A stretch of DNA of 64,000 nucleotides from SZUA-430 sp964547645 (GCA_964547645.1 CAZJOM010000009.1:11223-75222), one strand, 5' to 3'; positions 1 to 8,907 are shown, numbered from the stretch's first letter. Notes: a model not told the origin generated them from the sequence alone. Numbers and translations: made by a program.

Positions 1-48
1 GGCCAAGACACTGCCGCCGTCAACTTCGGCCGCGACAAGAAGAAGTAA
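1..48 (+). CDS. 3' end of an unidentified gene
   Basis: The first 48 bases read as 15 codons and a TAA stop (…AAVNFGRDKKK). The gene begins outside the window. The basic, soluble-looking tail is too short to assign a family. It ends 6 bases before the convergent DUF2125 gene, which fits a gene end but does not prove one. Confidence 0.45.
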   Translation, partial: GQDTAAVNFGRDKKK

Positions 49-54
49 TCGGTC

Positions 55-1191
55 TTAAGGCGTCGCAGGCTCGGCCGGCAGCGCGGGCTGCGCCACAACA
101 GGCGTCGGTACGATCGTTGCGACCTTCGCAGGACCTAGGTAAACCGCGCCTTGCTCAATGCGCATTGGCACAGACACCCGCCGTTGTGCGTCGCCGCTCA
201 TGAAGGCCAGAACGTCGAGCACCTTCTTCGTCAGAGCGCGCGTCTCCGTGTTTATCAACCCCTGCGCCTCAAGCAATTCCAAGATGCGCGGGTGATTGCC
301 GAGCTTCAGGTTGAACTTTCCCTCGGGCAGCGACTGCTGGTCCAGCTTGAACTCCCCAGTCGCCGCAACCGAAACGCCGCCCCATTCGAGTTCAAGCTTC
401 CGGATCTCAATCGGCGTGCCTGTGCGCCGCCACTCGGCAAACAGTATTGCGGCCGACGCTTCCGGCAAGTTCGCTGGCAACTTCGCCGCCGCATCGATGT
501 CGACCAGCGCGATCGTCGGACCGAGCGGCAAGTCCAGATTGCCCTGCAGCGCCACATTGTTGAGCCGCACCAACAGCTCGACCTGCGGCAACGGCTCGCC
601 CTCGTGCGCCTCCGAAACGTTGAAGCCACCCGACGCCTGATCGACGATGAAGTTCACATCGGTCGCATCAAGCTTCGCTTTACCGGTTAGTCGCTCGATG
701 TCGATACCGATTCGCGTTTCCGCTGTGTTGAGACCTCTCACGTTCACTAGCGCCTTGTCGGCCCGAACATCGGTCTCGACCCAACGCTCACGCGCGTAGA
801 AGAAATGCTGCTGACCCTCGAGCGACACCTCGACTTGGCCCAGCGACAGCGGATGCACGTTCACGACCACGCGCTCGCTGTCCCACGCGGTCGCGCGATC
901 CGGCGCCGTGAAATGCAAGGCGCCCACCGTGGTCTCGACGCGATAGGGAAACCCACGCGTGGTAAGCGCATCCCAGCTCAAGTCGCGCCCGGCCTCGCGC
1001 TGCGCTGTCTGCAGCTGGCCGATCTGGTCGCGCACGCTGTCGGCCACGACGCGCCACCACCAGCCGTAACCAGCCAGCACAACCGCAATCAGCACGATCG
1101 GTGCGATAATCCATAGGACGGAGAGATGGCTGCCGAGGCGAGCCCGAACCCAATCCAACGCCTCTCGCAGTTGACTCAGAATCCCGCTCAC
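55..1191 (-). CDS. DUF2125 domain-containing membrane-anchored protein
   Basis: A 378-residue protein with one N-terminal transmembrane segment (about residues 24-44, ending GYGWWW) and a long exported domain. The GFPYRV segment near residue 80 and the beta-rich repeats after it are characteristic of DUF2125, an alphaproteobacterial family of unknown function in the inner membrane/periplasm. The C-terminus is Ala/Pro-rich. It lies 25 bases downstream of nrdJ on the same strand. The family call rests on the GFPYRV segment, the anchor and the length. No enzymatic motif is visible. Confidence 0.75.
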   Translation of the reverse strand: MSGILSQLREALDWVRARLGSHLSVLWIIAPIVLIAVVLAGYGWWWRVVADSVRDQIGQLQTAQREAGRDLSWDALTTRGFPYRVETTVGALHFTAPDRATAWDSERVVVNVHPLSLGQVEVSLEGQQHFFYARERWVETDVRADKALVNVRGLNTAETRIGIDIERLTGKAKLDATDVNFIVDQASGGFNVSEAHEGEPLPQVELLVRLNNVALQGNLDLPLGPTIALVDIDAAAKLPANLPEASAAILFAEWRRTGTPIEIRKLELEWGGVSVAATGEFKLDQQSLPEGKFNLKLGNHPRILELLEAQGLINTETRALTKKVLDVLAFMSGDAQRRVSVPMRIEQGAVYLGPAKVATIVPTPVVAQPALPAEPATP

Positions 1192-1216
1192 ATCGTCCGC
1201 GACCCGGCCGCCCCCT

Positions 1217-3598
1217 TCAGCTGCACCGCGAGTAGCCGCAGTTCATGCACGTGTCGCAGCCCTCGATCCGCGTCAGACTCGGACTCGAGCAGCGCGGGCA
1301 GAACTTGAACGACTGACCCAGCGCCCCGCTGGACTCGCCGCGGCTTTCCTCAGACCCGCCAGCAGGCATCCGTTCAGCAATGCTCGCGACCTTCTGCTGC
1401 GGACCGTAGCTCGGCGTCGGTTTGTTCAAGAACCCGATCGCAAGCATGTGCTCCTCGATCACGCCGCCGATTGCGGCCAGCAGCGACGGCACATACTGCC
1501 GATTCACCCATTGCCCGCCGCGCGGGTCGAAAACCGCCTTCAGCTCCTCGACGACGAACGAAACGTCGCCGCCGCGCCGGAACACGGCCGAGATCATCCG
1601 CGTCAGCGCCACGGTCCAGGCGTAGTGCTCCATGTTCTTGGAGTTGATGAAAATCTCGAACGGCCGCCGGCGCCCGCCTTCGACGACATCGTTGATGGTG
1701 ATGTAGATCGCGTGATCCGACTCCGGCCACCGCACCTTGTACGTCGTGCCCGGCAGCGCCTCCGGCCGATCGAGCGGCCGCGCGATATAGACCACGCCGC
1801 CGTCGCCCGTTGGCCGAGCGCGCGCCGGTGCCGGCGCAAATACTTCGGATGGCGCCGTCATCACGGCCTCAAGCTTCGGCGCAGGCTTCGCTTCATCCAA
1901 GCTCAAAATAGAACCCGTGATGTCGTTCGGCCGCCACGTCGTGCATCCCTTGCAGCCGCTCTCATACGCGCGCAGATAAACGTCCTTGAACGTATCGAAC
2001 GAGATGTCGGCCGGGCAGTTCACCGTCTTCGAAATCGAACTGTCGACGTACTTCTGCGTTGCCGCCTGCACCGCGACATGTGCAGCCGGCGTCAGGTCTT
2101 GCGCGTTGACGAAGTAGTCGGGCAGGGGACCATCACCCATCCGCTCGCGGTAGAGGCGGTGTGCGTAGTCCTCGACCAACTCATCCGCCTTCTCGCCGCC
2201 CGCCTTCGTAATCTTGCGTTTATAGGAATACGCGAACACCGGCTCGATCCCGCTCGACACGTTCTCCGCCAAAAGCGAGATCGTTCCCGTCGGCGCAATT
2301 GAGGTCAGCAGCGCATTGCGCACGCCGAATGCCGCGATCTGATTGCGCACATCCTCGTCCAAGCCGCGCACCGTATCGCCGCCCAGGAACTTGTCCCGGT
2401 CGAACAATGGGAACGCACCTTTCTCCGACGCAATCTCGCTCGACGCCAGATAGGCCGCGCGCCGCATCGTCTTGCACCAGCGTTCGATCAGCGCAATCGA
2501 CTCCGGTGCGCCGTACCGCGCCCGGCACATGATCAGCGCATCGGCAAGTCCCGTGACTCCAAGCCCGATCCGCCGCTTCTGCTTTGCCTCACGCTCCTGC
2601 GCCGGCAACGGATAGTTCGAAACGTCGATCACGTCGTCGAGGAAGCGCACCGCCACCCGAGTCAACGCGTCGAGTTCTTTCTCGTCGAGCGCAGCCTCGG
2701 CCGTGAAAGGGCGCTTGATCAACTTCGTCAGATTGATCGAACCCAGCAGGCACGCGCCATAGGGCGGTAGCGGCTGCTCCCCGCACGGGTTTGTTGCTGC
2801 GATTTCTTCAGCGTACCACAGATTGTTGCGCTGGTTGATCCGGTCGATGAAAACGACCCCAGGCTCCGCATAGGCGTAAGTCGACGCCATAATACGGTCC
2901 CATAACCCGCGCGCCGACACCGTGCGGTAGACCTTCCCGCCGAAAACCAGGTCCCACGCCCGATCGTCCTTCACCGCCTGCATGAACTTGTCGGTGACAA
3001 GGACCGAGAGATTGAAGTTGCGCAACCGCTCCTTGTCGCGCTTGGCCTCGATGAACGCTTCGATATCCGGATGATCACAGCGCAGCGTCGCCATCATCGC
3101 GCCGCGCCGCGACCCCGCCGACATGATCGTGCGGCACATCGAATCCCACACATCCATGAACGAGACCGGACCCGACGCATCTGCACCCACGCCCTTCACC
3201 GCGGCACCGGAGGGCCGCAGCGTGGAGAAGTCGTGCCCGGTGCCGCCGCCCTGCTGCATGGTCAGCGCGGCTTCCTTCAAATTGTCGAAGATGCCCGACA
3301 TATCGTCGGGGATCGTGCCCATCACAAAGCAATTGAACAGCGTGACTGAGCGGCCGGATCCCGCGCCGGCCAGCACGCGGCCCGCCGGCAAAAATCGAAA
3401 GTCGCTAAGCGCACTTGCGAACTCGTCGCTCCACCGCGCGCGATGCTCCGACTTCTCAGCAAGCGCAACCGCTCCCGCGACCCGCGCCCACGTGTCCTCG
3501 ACCGTCTCGTCGGGCTGCGCAACCCCCGAGCCCTTCAGCCGGTACTTCAGATCCCAGATCTGACGCGAAATATCGGCAAGCTCAGCCATCGACGGCAC
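1217..3598 (-). CDS. nrdJ: Adenosylcobalamin-dependent (class II) ribonucleoside-diphosphate reductase
   Basis: A 793-residue class II ribonucleotide reductase, which makes deoxyribonucleotides with a B12-generated thiyl radical and without oxygen. Visible are the first redox Cys in LFNCFVMG (C90), the active-site motif NPCGEQPL (about 270-277), GSINLTKL, a C-terminal TSCPD-type domain (about 620-740) and a terminal CPRC…CMNCGYSRC cysteine cluster that binds metal or relays electrons. At about 790 residues it belongs to the shorter NrdJ subgroup, not the roughly 1200-residue form of many Rhizobiales. The first codon is GTG, with GGTGAGG 4-5 bases upstream; an ATG three codons later is the alternative. 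No cobalamin riboswitch or NrdR box is apparent upstream. A cob(I)alamin adenosyltransferase is encoded at 25.8-26.3 kb. Confidence 0.95.
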   Translation of the reverse strand: MPSMAELADISRQIWDLKYRLKGSGVAQPDETVEDTWARVAGAVALAEKSEHRARWSDEFASALSDFRFLPAGRVLAGAGSGRSVTLFNCFVMGTIPDDMSGIFDNLKEAALTMQQGGGTGHDFSTLRPSGAAVKGVGADASGPVSFMDVWDSMCRTIMSAGSRRGAMMATLRCDHPDIEAFIEAKRDKERLRNFNLSVLVTDKFMQAVKDDRAWDLVFGGKVYRTVSARGLWDRIMASTYAYAEPGVVFIDRINQRNNLWYAEEIAATNPCGEQPLPPYGACLLGSINLTKLIKRPFTAEAALDEKELDALTRVAVRFLDDVIDVSNYPLPAQEREAKQKRRIGLGVTGLADALIMCRARYGAPESIALIERWCKTMRRAAYLASSEIASEKGAFPLFDRDKFLGGDTVRGLDEDVRNQIAAFGVRNALLTSIAPTGTISLLAENVSSGIEPVFAYSYKRKITKAGGEKADELVEDYAHRLYRERMGDGPLPDYFVNAQDLTPAAHVAVQAATQKYVDSSISKTVNCPADISFDTFKDVYLRAYESGCKGCTTWRPNDITGSILSLDEAKPAPKLEAVMTAPSEVFAPAPARARPTGDGGVVYIARPLDRPEALPGTTYKVRWPESDHAIYITINDVVEGGRRRPFEIFINSKNMEHYAWTVALTRMISAVFRRGGDVSFVVEELKAVFDPRGGQWVNRQYVPSLLAAIGGVIEEHMLAIGFLNKPTPSYGPQQKVASIAERMPAGGSEESRGESSGALGQSFKFCPRCSSPSLTRIEGCDTCMNCGYSRCS

Positions 3599-3681
3599 GC
3601 ACCCTCACCAAAGTTTTTGGAGGCGAGAACTCTAGCTCAACCCCGAAAGTAGGGCAACGAATCGTTCTTGCTGCGTTCTCT

Positions 3682-3699
3682 GCGGCTTTCGCGAGCCGC
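3682..3699 (-). terminator. Possible hairpin after plsC
   Basis: Just after the plsC stop, a 6-bp GCGGCT/AGCCGC stem with a 6-base loop could form. No T-run follows, so intrinsic termination is doubtful. Confidence 0.25.
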
Positions 3700-3700
3700 C

Positions 3701-4498
3701 TTAACCAGCAGCGTTGGGCTGAAAGCCGCCCTCAGCGAGCAGCCGGTTCGTGGCTTCTTCGAGCCGTCGCTGCAGCTCCGCCATGAATTCGTGCCGCTTC
3801 AAGCCCGCGGGGATCGCCGGTAGAAACTCGACAATGATCCGCCCGGGCTTCCGCAAGAACCCACGCCGCGGCCAGAACAGCGCCGAGTTATGCGCCATCG
3901 GCACGCACGGAACATCGAGCGCGCCATAGAGTGCCGCAACGCCGGGCTTGTAGTCGGGCTCGGCACCCATCGGCCGACGCGTACCCTCCGGGAAGATCAC
4001 GATCGATCGGCCTTCCGCCAACCGCGCTTTCGCGGCGGCAAGCATCGAGCGGATCGATTTCACCCCGGCTTCGCGATCGACGATGATCATCTTTGCCTTG
4101 CGCGCATACCAACCGTAGCCGGGGATCATCAAAAGCTGCCGTTTCATCACGGTCGCCGGGTGATGAACCAGCACGTGCGCCGCCACGGTCTCCCACATTG
4201 AGAGGTGCTTGCCGGCAATGATCGCAGCACCTTGCGGCAGGTTCTCGCGCCCGCGCACTTCGTAGTCGAGGCCCACGATATGCCTCAACAGCCAAAAGCT
4301 CACGCGCGCCCAGGTCTCCTGACCGTCCAGCACAACGCGCCGGTCGAGCAGCAGCGCCGGGATGTAGGCCAGATTGATGATTGTCGAAAACGTCCAGAAT
4401 GCGGCCTGGAACAAGAGGGAGCGGAGCGCGACCAAGCGGATACTCGAGCGTCGTTGCAAGATCGGATGAGTTATCGCGACCGCGCCCTGCGCGCGCAA
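3701..4498 (-). CDS. 1-acyl-sn-glycerol-3-phosphate acyltransferase (PlsC/LPLAT family)
   Basis: An inner-membrane acyltransferase of phospholipid synthesis that transfers an acyl chain to lysophosphatidate. An N-terminal hydrophobic stretch (RSLLFQAAFWTF…) precedes a divergent block I (KHLSMWET, where the usual HXXXXD reads H-LSMW-E) and the FPEGTRR substrate-binding motif; MKRQLLMIPGYGW lies between them. The frame is open up to an ATG at 4618, but that would overlap the upstream YdcF gene by more than 100 bases. A TTG at 4498, just after the YdcF stop, gives a 265-residue protein of normal length; further TTG codons lie slightly downstream, so the start is uncertain. The E in place of D in block I is unusual but conservative. 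Confidence 0.85.
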   Translation of the reverse strand: MRAQGAVAITHPILQRRSSIRLVALRSLLFQAAFWTFSTIINLAYIPALLLDRRVVLDGQETWARVSFWLLRHIVGLDYEVRGRENLPQGAAIIAGKHLSMWETVAAHVLVHHPATVMKRQLLMIPGYGWYARKAKMIIVDREAGVKSIRSMLAAAKARLAEGRSIVIFPEGTRRPMGAEPDYKPGVAALYGALDVPCVPMAHNSALFWPRRGFLRKPGRIIVEFLPAIPAGLKRHEFMAELQRRLEEATNRLLAEGGFQPNAAG

Positions 4499-4505
4499 GC
4501 CCGCA

Positions 4506-5180
4506 CTACTGGGCGACGCTCGTAGCGGCAGATTCGACAGGTTTCGGCGCCCCCGGCGCTGGTTCGATCGTGGTCGGGCCGACCGCCGGTGCCGCTTTGC
4601 TCCAGAACTCGGTCGCAAACGCCACCCGGACCGTCGAACCCAAGAGCTTCACATACTCCCACGCCAGTACGCCGGTCGTCAGCGGATCATGCCACCAGCC
4701 GTCGAGTTGCACGCTCTCGGGAAAGACGGGATAGGCCACCAACTTCACATCAGGCATCGTCGCATGCAGCTCAAGCAAGCTGCGCGGCATGTGGTAACTC
4801 GCGGTCACCACGATCAGCGACTTATAGCCATGCTCCTCCGCCCACGACGCAGTCTCGCTTGCGTTGCCGATCGTGCTCTCCGCGCCCCGGCCGAGATCGA
4901 CACAGCACGCAGCGCGCTGCGCGGGTTGGCCCACGGCCTCCAAGAGTTCCTGCCGCGTCGTTTCAGCGTGTACGCCAGAGATCAAAAGCCGGTCGCCCTT
5001 GCCACGATCGAGCAATTCCAGCGCCGCGCTCAGTCGTTCCGCGCCGCCGGTCAAGGCGACGATCGCTTCGGCATTCTCCGGATCAATCGATGTGCGCGCG
5101 AGGCTCCACACGAAAATCGGAAAGCCAAGCGCCGCGACGACAAACGTCGCCACGGCTACGCGAAATGCGAAACCGATCAA
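4506..5180 (-). CDS. YdcF family (DUF218) protein
   Basis: A DUF218/SanA-like protein with an N-terminal membrane anchor (RVAVATFVVAALGFPIFVW) and an extracytoplasmic DUF218 fold: IVALTGGAERLSAALELL, GDRLLISGVH, STIGNASE and the VVTASYHMPRS motif. Family members are linked to envelope or peptidoglycan precursor metabolism, but the reaction is not established. The frame extends to an ATG at 5279 that would overlap the HAD gene. TTG 5180 has a strong GGGAGG seven bases upstream (5188-5193), giving 224 residues; GTG 5210 is the alternative. It follows ftsE-ftsX-HAD and precedes plsC, an order common in alphaproteobacteria. Confidence 0.85.
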   Translation of the reverse strand: MIGFAFRVAVATFVVAALGFPIFVWSLARTSIDPENAEAIVALTGGAERLSAALELLDRGKGDRLLISGVHAETTRQELLEAVGQPAQRAACCVDLGRGAESTIGNASETASWAEEHGYKSLIVVTASYHMPRSLLELHATMPDVKLVAYPVFPESVQLDGWWHDPLTTGVLAWEYVKLLGSTVRVAFATEFWSKAAPAVGPTTIEPAPGAPKPVESAATSVAQ

Positions 5181-5232
5181 CGCCAATCCTCCCGATGGCT
5201 CGGAATGCACTGCATTGTTGCTCCGGCATAGT

Positions 5233-5778
5233 TCAGCGATCAGCCAACAAGGCTTGGACCGCATGGGCCGCTGAATCATAAACCGAGACCGGCAAAATGT
5301 CCTGCGGCAGGCCCTGAGCTTGTACCAGGGCGCCTTTACCAGTTCTAACCAGGATTGGCGCCACCTGGGCCGCCCGCGCCGCCTGAAGGTCGCTCAATTG
5401 GTCGCCGATCATCACTGTTTCGTGCGCGGCGGCGCGAAAATGCAACAGCGCCTCACGCAGCATCCCGGGCCCGGGTTTCCGCCGTTCGCTGGCCACCCAC
5501 GGCGCATCAGTGCAGGTCAGAAGCAGATCCAACCGCGCCCCGCCGGCGGCGAGTTCCGATCTCAGTTTCGCGTTGATGCGCTCCATCATCTCGGCCGAGA
5601 TTATTCCGCGACCAACCGCCGATTGATTGCTCACGATCGCGACCTTGATCTGTGCCGCATTGAGCCGCGCCACCGCTTCCGCAGCGCCCGCGATCATCAC
5701 CAGTTCACCCGGATGCTTGATGCAATCGTCGCGATCTTCGCTCAGCACGCCGTCGCGACCGAGCAGAACGACCTTCAT
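5233..5778 (-). CDS. HAD-IIIA phosphatase, GmhB-like, catalytic Asp replaced
   Basis: A 181-residue HAD-superfamily protein resembling D-glycero-D-manno-heptose 1,7-bisphosphate phosphatase/histidinol phosphatase. Motif II is in AIVSNQSAVGRG, RKPGPGML follows, and motif IV is MIGDQLSDLQAA. Motif I should read D-x-D-G but is LLGRDGVL: GGT (Gly7) stands where the nucleophilic Asp codon (GAT/GAC) is expected. The Zn-binding Cys/His cluster of GmhB is also mostly missing (CTDAPWVASERRKP). Either the enzyme has lost phosphoryl-transfer chemistry or one base is wrong. The ATG overlaps the ftsX stop by four bases (ATGA), so the two are translationally coupled. An open frame extends further upstream but is only the shadow of ftsX. 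Confidence 0.8.
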   Translation of the reverse strand: MKVVLLGRDGVLSEDRDDCIKHPGELVMIAGAAEAVARLNAAQIKVAIVSNQSAVGRGIISAEMMERINAKLRSELAAGGARLDLLLTCTDAPWVASERRKPGPGMLREALLHFRAAAHETVMIGDQLSDLQAARAAQVAPILVRTGKGALVQAQGLPQDILPVSVYDSAAHAVQALLADR

Positions 5779-6823
5779 GGCATGCGGCCGAGAACGCGTA
5801 AGACCGTGTACCGTGCCGTCCACATCGCAATCAGCCCGATCACCAGCGGTACGCCCAACAGCCAAACGTAGTGAAACGGCGAACTGACGAGCTGAGGCAG
5901 ATACTGTGCCCCAACGGGAGCTTCGCGGCTGTCCCAAAAGAAGCTGCTCCCGACGAGCGTCGCCGCCGCCAGCAGCAGCCCGATCACACCGCCGCGTAGG
6001 CCCAGCCACAAGAAGTGCCGTTGAAATTCGTTGGCGATGAACACGTCCCGCGCACCGATCATGTGCACGACCTCCACGATCTCGCGATGCGCCTGCAGCC
6101 CCGCTTGCGTGGCGAAGATCACGATCGCAAAGGTCGCAAGCGCAATCAGCAACAACACCGCCCACCCGACCGCTTCAGACGACGCTGCGAATGCGGCAAG
6201 CTCTTGGTTCCACCGTTGATGGTCGTCAAGCACGGCTCCAGGAACACCGTCTGCCAGCGCACGTCCAAGCCCCTCAAGTTCCACCGGCCGTCCCGGCGTT
6301 AGGATCACTTCGATGAGCTGCGGCACCGGCAGATCGGCCATCACATTGCCGCCGCCGAGCCAGGGCTCCAGCATCTTGGCCGATTCCTCGCGGCTGATCG
6401 CGCGGGCGGAGAAGATGCCCGGCCAATTGCGCACCAACCGCAGNNNNNNNNNNNNNNNNNNNNNNNNNNNNNNNNNNNNNNNNNNNNNNNNNNNNNNNNN
6501 NNNNNNNNNNNNNNNNNNNNNNNNNNNNNNNNNNNNNNNNNNNCGCGGCTGATCGCGCGGGCGGAGAAGATGCCCGGCCAATTGCGCACCAACCGCAGGG
6601 CTTCTTTCACCTGATCGTCGGGCGCAATTTGCGCGGAAGGTAGCAACTGCACCGTCACCGAGCCCGACAACCCGTCGGTCCATTCCGTGGCCAGCCGGCT
6701 CAGCGTCAACACGAACCCCAGCGCCAAGCAGGCAAGAAAGCTCATCACTGCCACGATCGTGTGCAGCGTTGTGCCGGACGCGCTGTCCGCCGGCATCAGT
6801 CCCGATGGCGCTCCTGGGTTCAC
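5775..6823 (-). CDS. ftsX: Cell division protein FtsX (interrupted only by an assembly gap)
   Basis: The permease-like partner of FtsE, which couples ATP hydrolysis in the cytoplasm to peptidoglycan hydrolase activation at the division site. The N-terminal part (6544-6823) has a transmembrane segment (TIVAVMSFLACLALGFVLTL) and the start of the periplasmic domain. The C-terminal part (5775-6443) carries three more helices (WAVLLLIALATFAIVIFA; GGVIGLLLAAATLVG; LLGVPLVIGLIAMW). The two halves lie in different frames around 100 Ns, but the flanks are the same 55 bp. Collapsing them (155 bases) gives one continuous 297-residue FtsX. The ATG overlaps the ftsE stop (ATGA). The annotated span includes the artefact. 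Confidence 0.92.
6389..6598. repeat. Assembly gap with duplicated 55-bp flanks
   Basis: Exactly 100 Ns (6444-6543) are bracketed by identical 55-bp copies at 6389-6443 and 6544-6598. This is what a scaffolder leaves when two contigs that share a k-mer overlap are not merged. Removing one copy and the Ns restores the ftsX frame. It is not a biological repeat. Confidence 0.95.
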
Positions 6824-7518
6824 GCGCGCTTGGCCTCCGCCACAACGTCACTGGCTTGTGCTTGCGAGAGCCGGCCTTCCGCAAGCTTATAGATGCGCGA
6901 CGCCGGCAGCCGCTCCATGATGCGCTGATCGTGCGTCGCGATCATCACGCACGTGCCGAGCTTGTTGAGCTCGATGAAGAGCCGCATAATCCGTCCGCCA
7001 ATCTCCGGGTCGACGTTGCCGGTGGGCTCGTCCGCAAGCAGCAATTCCGGCTTCGCAACCACGGCTCGCGCGATCGCTACGCGTTGCTTCTCCCCGCCTG
7101 ACAGCGTCGCGGGCTTCGCGTTCAACCGGTTGCCGAGCCCGACCCACGACAGCAGCTCCTCGACCTCCGCGCGGTATTGATGCTCGGGCTCCCCCGTCAC
7201 CCGCCGCGGCAGCGACACATTATCGAACACGGTGAGGTGCTCGAGCAGCCGGAACTCCTGAAACACCACCCCAATCCGCCGCCGGAGTGCCGGCAGCTCG
7301 TCACGCGGCGTGGTTGCAATATCGCGCCCGAACATCGAGATCGCCCCGCGCGACGGCCGCTCCGCCAAATAGATCAATTTCAGGAGCGAAGTCTTCCCCG
7401 CCCCTGACGGACCGGTCAGGAGGTGGAAGGAGCCCTGCTCCAACGTGAATGAAATGTCACGCAAGATTTCCGGCCCCAAGCCATATCGCATTCCGACATT
7501 CTCGAAGCGAACCACCAA
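6820..7518 (-). CDS. ftsE: Cell division ATP-binding protein FtsE
   Basis: A 232-residue ABC ATPase. Walker A GPSGAGKT is at 36-43, the Q-loop lies in VVFQEFRLL, the signature LSGGE is at 139-143, and Walker B plus catalytic Glu LLLADEPTG is at 159-167; the switch His is in MIATHDQ. Length and the overlapping ftsX gene make it FtsE rather than LolD. FtsEX acts at the divisome, where ATP hydrolysis activates peptidoglycan hydrolases. It is the first gene of the ftsE-ftsX-HAD operon and is divergent from the zinc-ribbon gene across 109 bases. Confidence 0.95.
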   Translation of the reverse strand: MVVRFENVGMRYGLGPEILRDISFTLEQGSFHLLTGPSGAGKTSLLKLIYLAERPSRGAISMFGRDIATTPRDELPALRRRIGVVFQEFRLLEHLTVFDNVSLPRRVTGEPEHQYRAEVEELLSWVGLGNRLNAKPATLSGGEKQRVAIARAVVAKPELLLADEPTGNVDPEIGGRIMRLFIELNKLGTCVMIATHDQRIMERLPASRIYKLAEGRLSQAQASDVVAEAKRA

Positions 7519-7627
7519 TTAATCCTTTTCGGTTAATGGGTTAGGCGTCATCGCTCAAATTGCGCTTGCTTGCAGGCGCGAAGGGGTTGTGCGAAAACGC
7601 TAGAATCGAAACGGGCTCAAGCCTGGA

Positions 7628-8359
7628 ATGATAATTACCTGCCCCCGCTGCGCAACACGATACCTGCTTGAAGCCGGAGTGGTCCGACCACCCGGGCGTC
7701 AGGTTCGTTGTGCGCGTTGTGCGCACGCATGGTTCCAGGACGCAGCGCCCGACTTGCCGCCGACACCAATCCCGGTGCCTGTGGAAGAGCCGCCGATGCC
7801 GTCCGGTCCGGTCACCGATCGCTCGCGCATGTTGCCGGCACCGTCGATCCCCGCACCGACCCCGCGCTTTGAGATTCCGCAGCCCCAGCAGATGTCGCCG
7901 CCGGCGTCCAGCGATCGTCAGCGCGCCCGCTCGCGCAGCATGGCCGGGATCTTGGCGCTCGTTGCCTTTGTTGCGGGCATTCCGCTGCTCTTCTTCTCCG
8001 CGCCCGAATCCATCGTGAAGCTCTGGCCTGCCTCGGCCAGCCTCTACAACGCGCTCGGCATGCCCGTGAACACGCGCGGCTTCAAGATCGTGGCGACCCA
8101 CACGCAGGAGATGAACAACACTGTCCCCGTGATAGCGATCAAGGGTGAGATCATCAACGAGACCGATCGCGACCTGCCCGTGCCCCGCGTGCGCCTTGCG
8201 GTGCGCGACCAGGCCGGCAAGGAACTCTATCACTGGACCGTACTCGCCGATCAGCGCCATCTGGGCCCAAAGGAAAAGGGCACGTTCGCCGCCCGCCTCG
8301 AGAGCCCGCCTTCCGACGCCTACGACCTTGAGGTCCGCTTCGCGAAGAAGGACGAATAG
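7628..8359 (+). CDS. MJ0042 zinc-ribbon / DUF3426 membrane protein
   Basis: A 243-residue protein with an N-terminal MJ0042-type zinc ribbon (MIITCPRCATRYLL… CARC; CxxC pairs at about 5-8 and 28-31), a Pro-rich linker, one transmembrane helix (about 106-122, GILALVAFVAGIPLLFF) and a C-terminal DUF3426 domain (VPVIAIKGEIINETDRDLPVPRV). The family is widespread next to ftsE in alphaproteobacteria; its role is not defined. The stop is followed after one base by the hpt GTG start, so the two are co-transcribed. Confidence 0.88.
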   Translation: MIITCPRCATRYLLEAGVVRPPGRQVRCARCAHAWFQDAAPDLPPTPIPVPVEEPPMPSGPVTDRSRMLPAPSIPAPTPRFEIPQPQQMSPPASSDRQRARSRSMAGILALVAFVAGIPLLFFSAPESIVKLWPASASLYNALGMPVNTRGFKIVATHTQEMNNTVPVIAIKGEIINETDRDLPVPRVRLAVRDQAGKELYHWTVLADQRHLGPKEKGTFAARLESPPSDAYDLEVRFAKKDE

Positions 8360-8360
8360 C

Positions 8361-8891
8361 GTGGCTCGGCTTGAGCCACTCTATCCCTCCGATCAAATCG
8401 CCGAGCGTTTGCAAACCCTCGCCGCCGATATTGCCGCCGGCATGCCGAAGGATTTTGCCGCCGTCGCGATCCTCAAAGGCAGCTTCGTTTTCGCGGCCGA
8501 CCTGATTCGCGCCCTCGCCGTTCACGACATGAATCCCGAGGTCGACTTCATGACTTTGGCCAGTTACGGCGCCGCGACCGTGTCGTCCGGAACCGTTCGC
8601 CTGCTCAGGGATGTGGAAATCCCCGTCGAAGGTCGCGAGGTTTTGCTTATCGATGACATTTTAGACAGTGGACGGACGATTGCCTTTGCCCGCCGCCACA
8701 TGCTGGAACGTGGCGCAAAAGCGGTGAAAGTGTGTGTCTTGCTGGATAAAACGGCAGCCCGCGGCGACATTGCCGAACACGCGGATTTTGTTGGATTTGC
8801 CTGTCCCGACGGATTTGTTGTGGGTTACGGCATGGACGCCGCCCATAAATTCCGTGGACTGCCCTTTATAGCTATTCTAAGCCAGTCGTGA
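8361..8891 (+). CDS. hpt: Hypoxanthine phosphoribosyltransferase
   Basis: A purine-salvage enzyme that converts hypoxanthine or guanine plus PRPP to IMP or GMP. The PRPP-binding loop VLLIDDILDSGRT, the pyrophosphate-side AILKGSFVFAADL and the VDFMTLASYG segment are all present; DFVGFACPDGFVVGYGMD matches the family C-terminus. The open frame begins earlier, but the conserved protein starts at GTG 8361, immediately after the previous stop, giving 176 residues, the normal size. Cytoplasmic. Confidence 0.93.
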   Translation: MARLEPLYPSDQIAERLQTLAADIAAGMPKDFAAVAILKGSFVFAADLIRALAVHDMNPEVDFMTLASYGAATVSSGTVRLLRDVEIPVEGREVLLIDDILDSGRTIAFARRHMLERGAKAVKVCVLLDKTAARGDIAEHADFVGFACPDGFVVGYGMDAAHKFRGLPFIAILSQS

Positions 8892-8907
8892 TCGTAGGTC
8901 GGAGGAA

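Noticed and set aside
3599..3700. Cobalamin riboswitch or NrdR box upstream of nrdJ
   Set aside because: No B12 box or ACACWATATMTWGTGT-like repeat in the leader.
7541..8260. Minus-strand frame opposite the zinc-ribbon gene
   Set aside because: Shadow; the plus-strand protein has a zinc ribbon, TM helix and DUF3426 domain.
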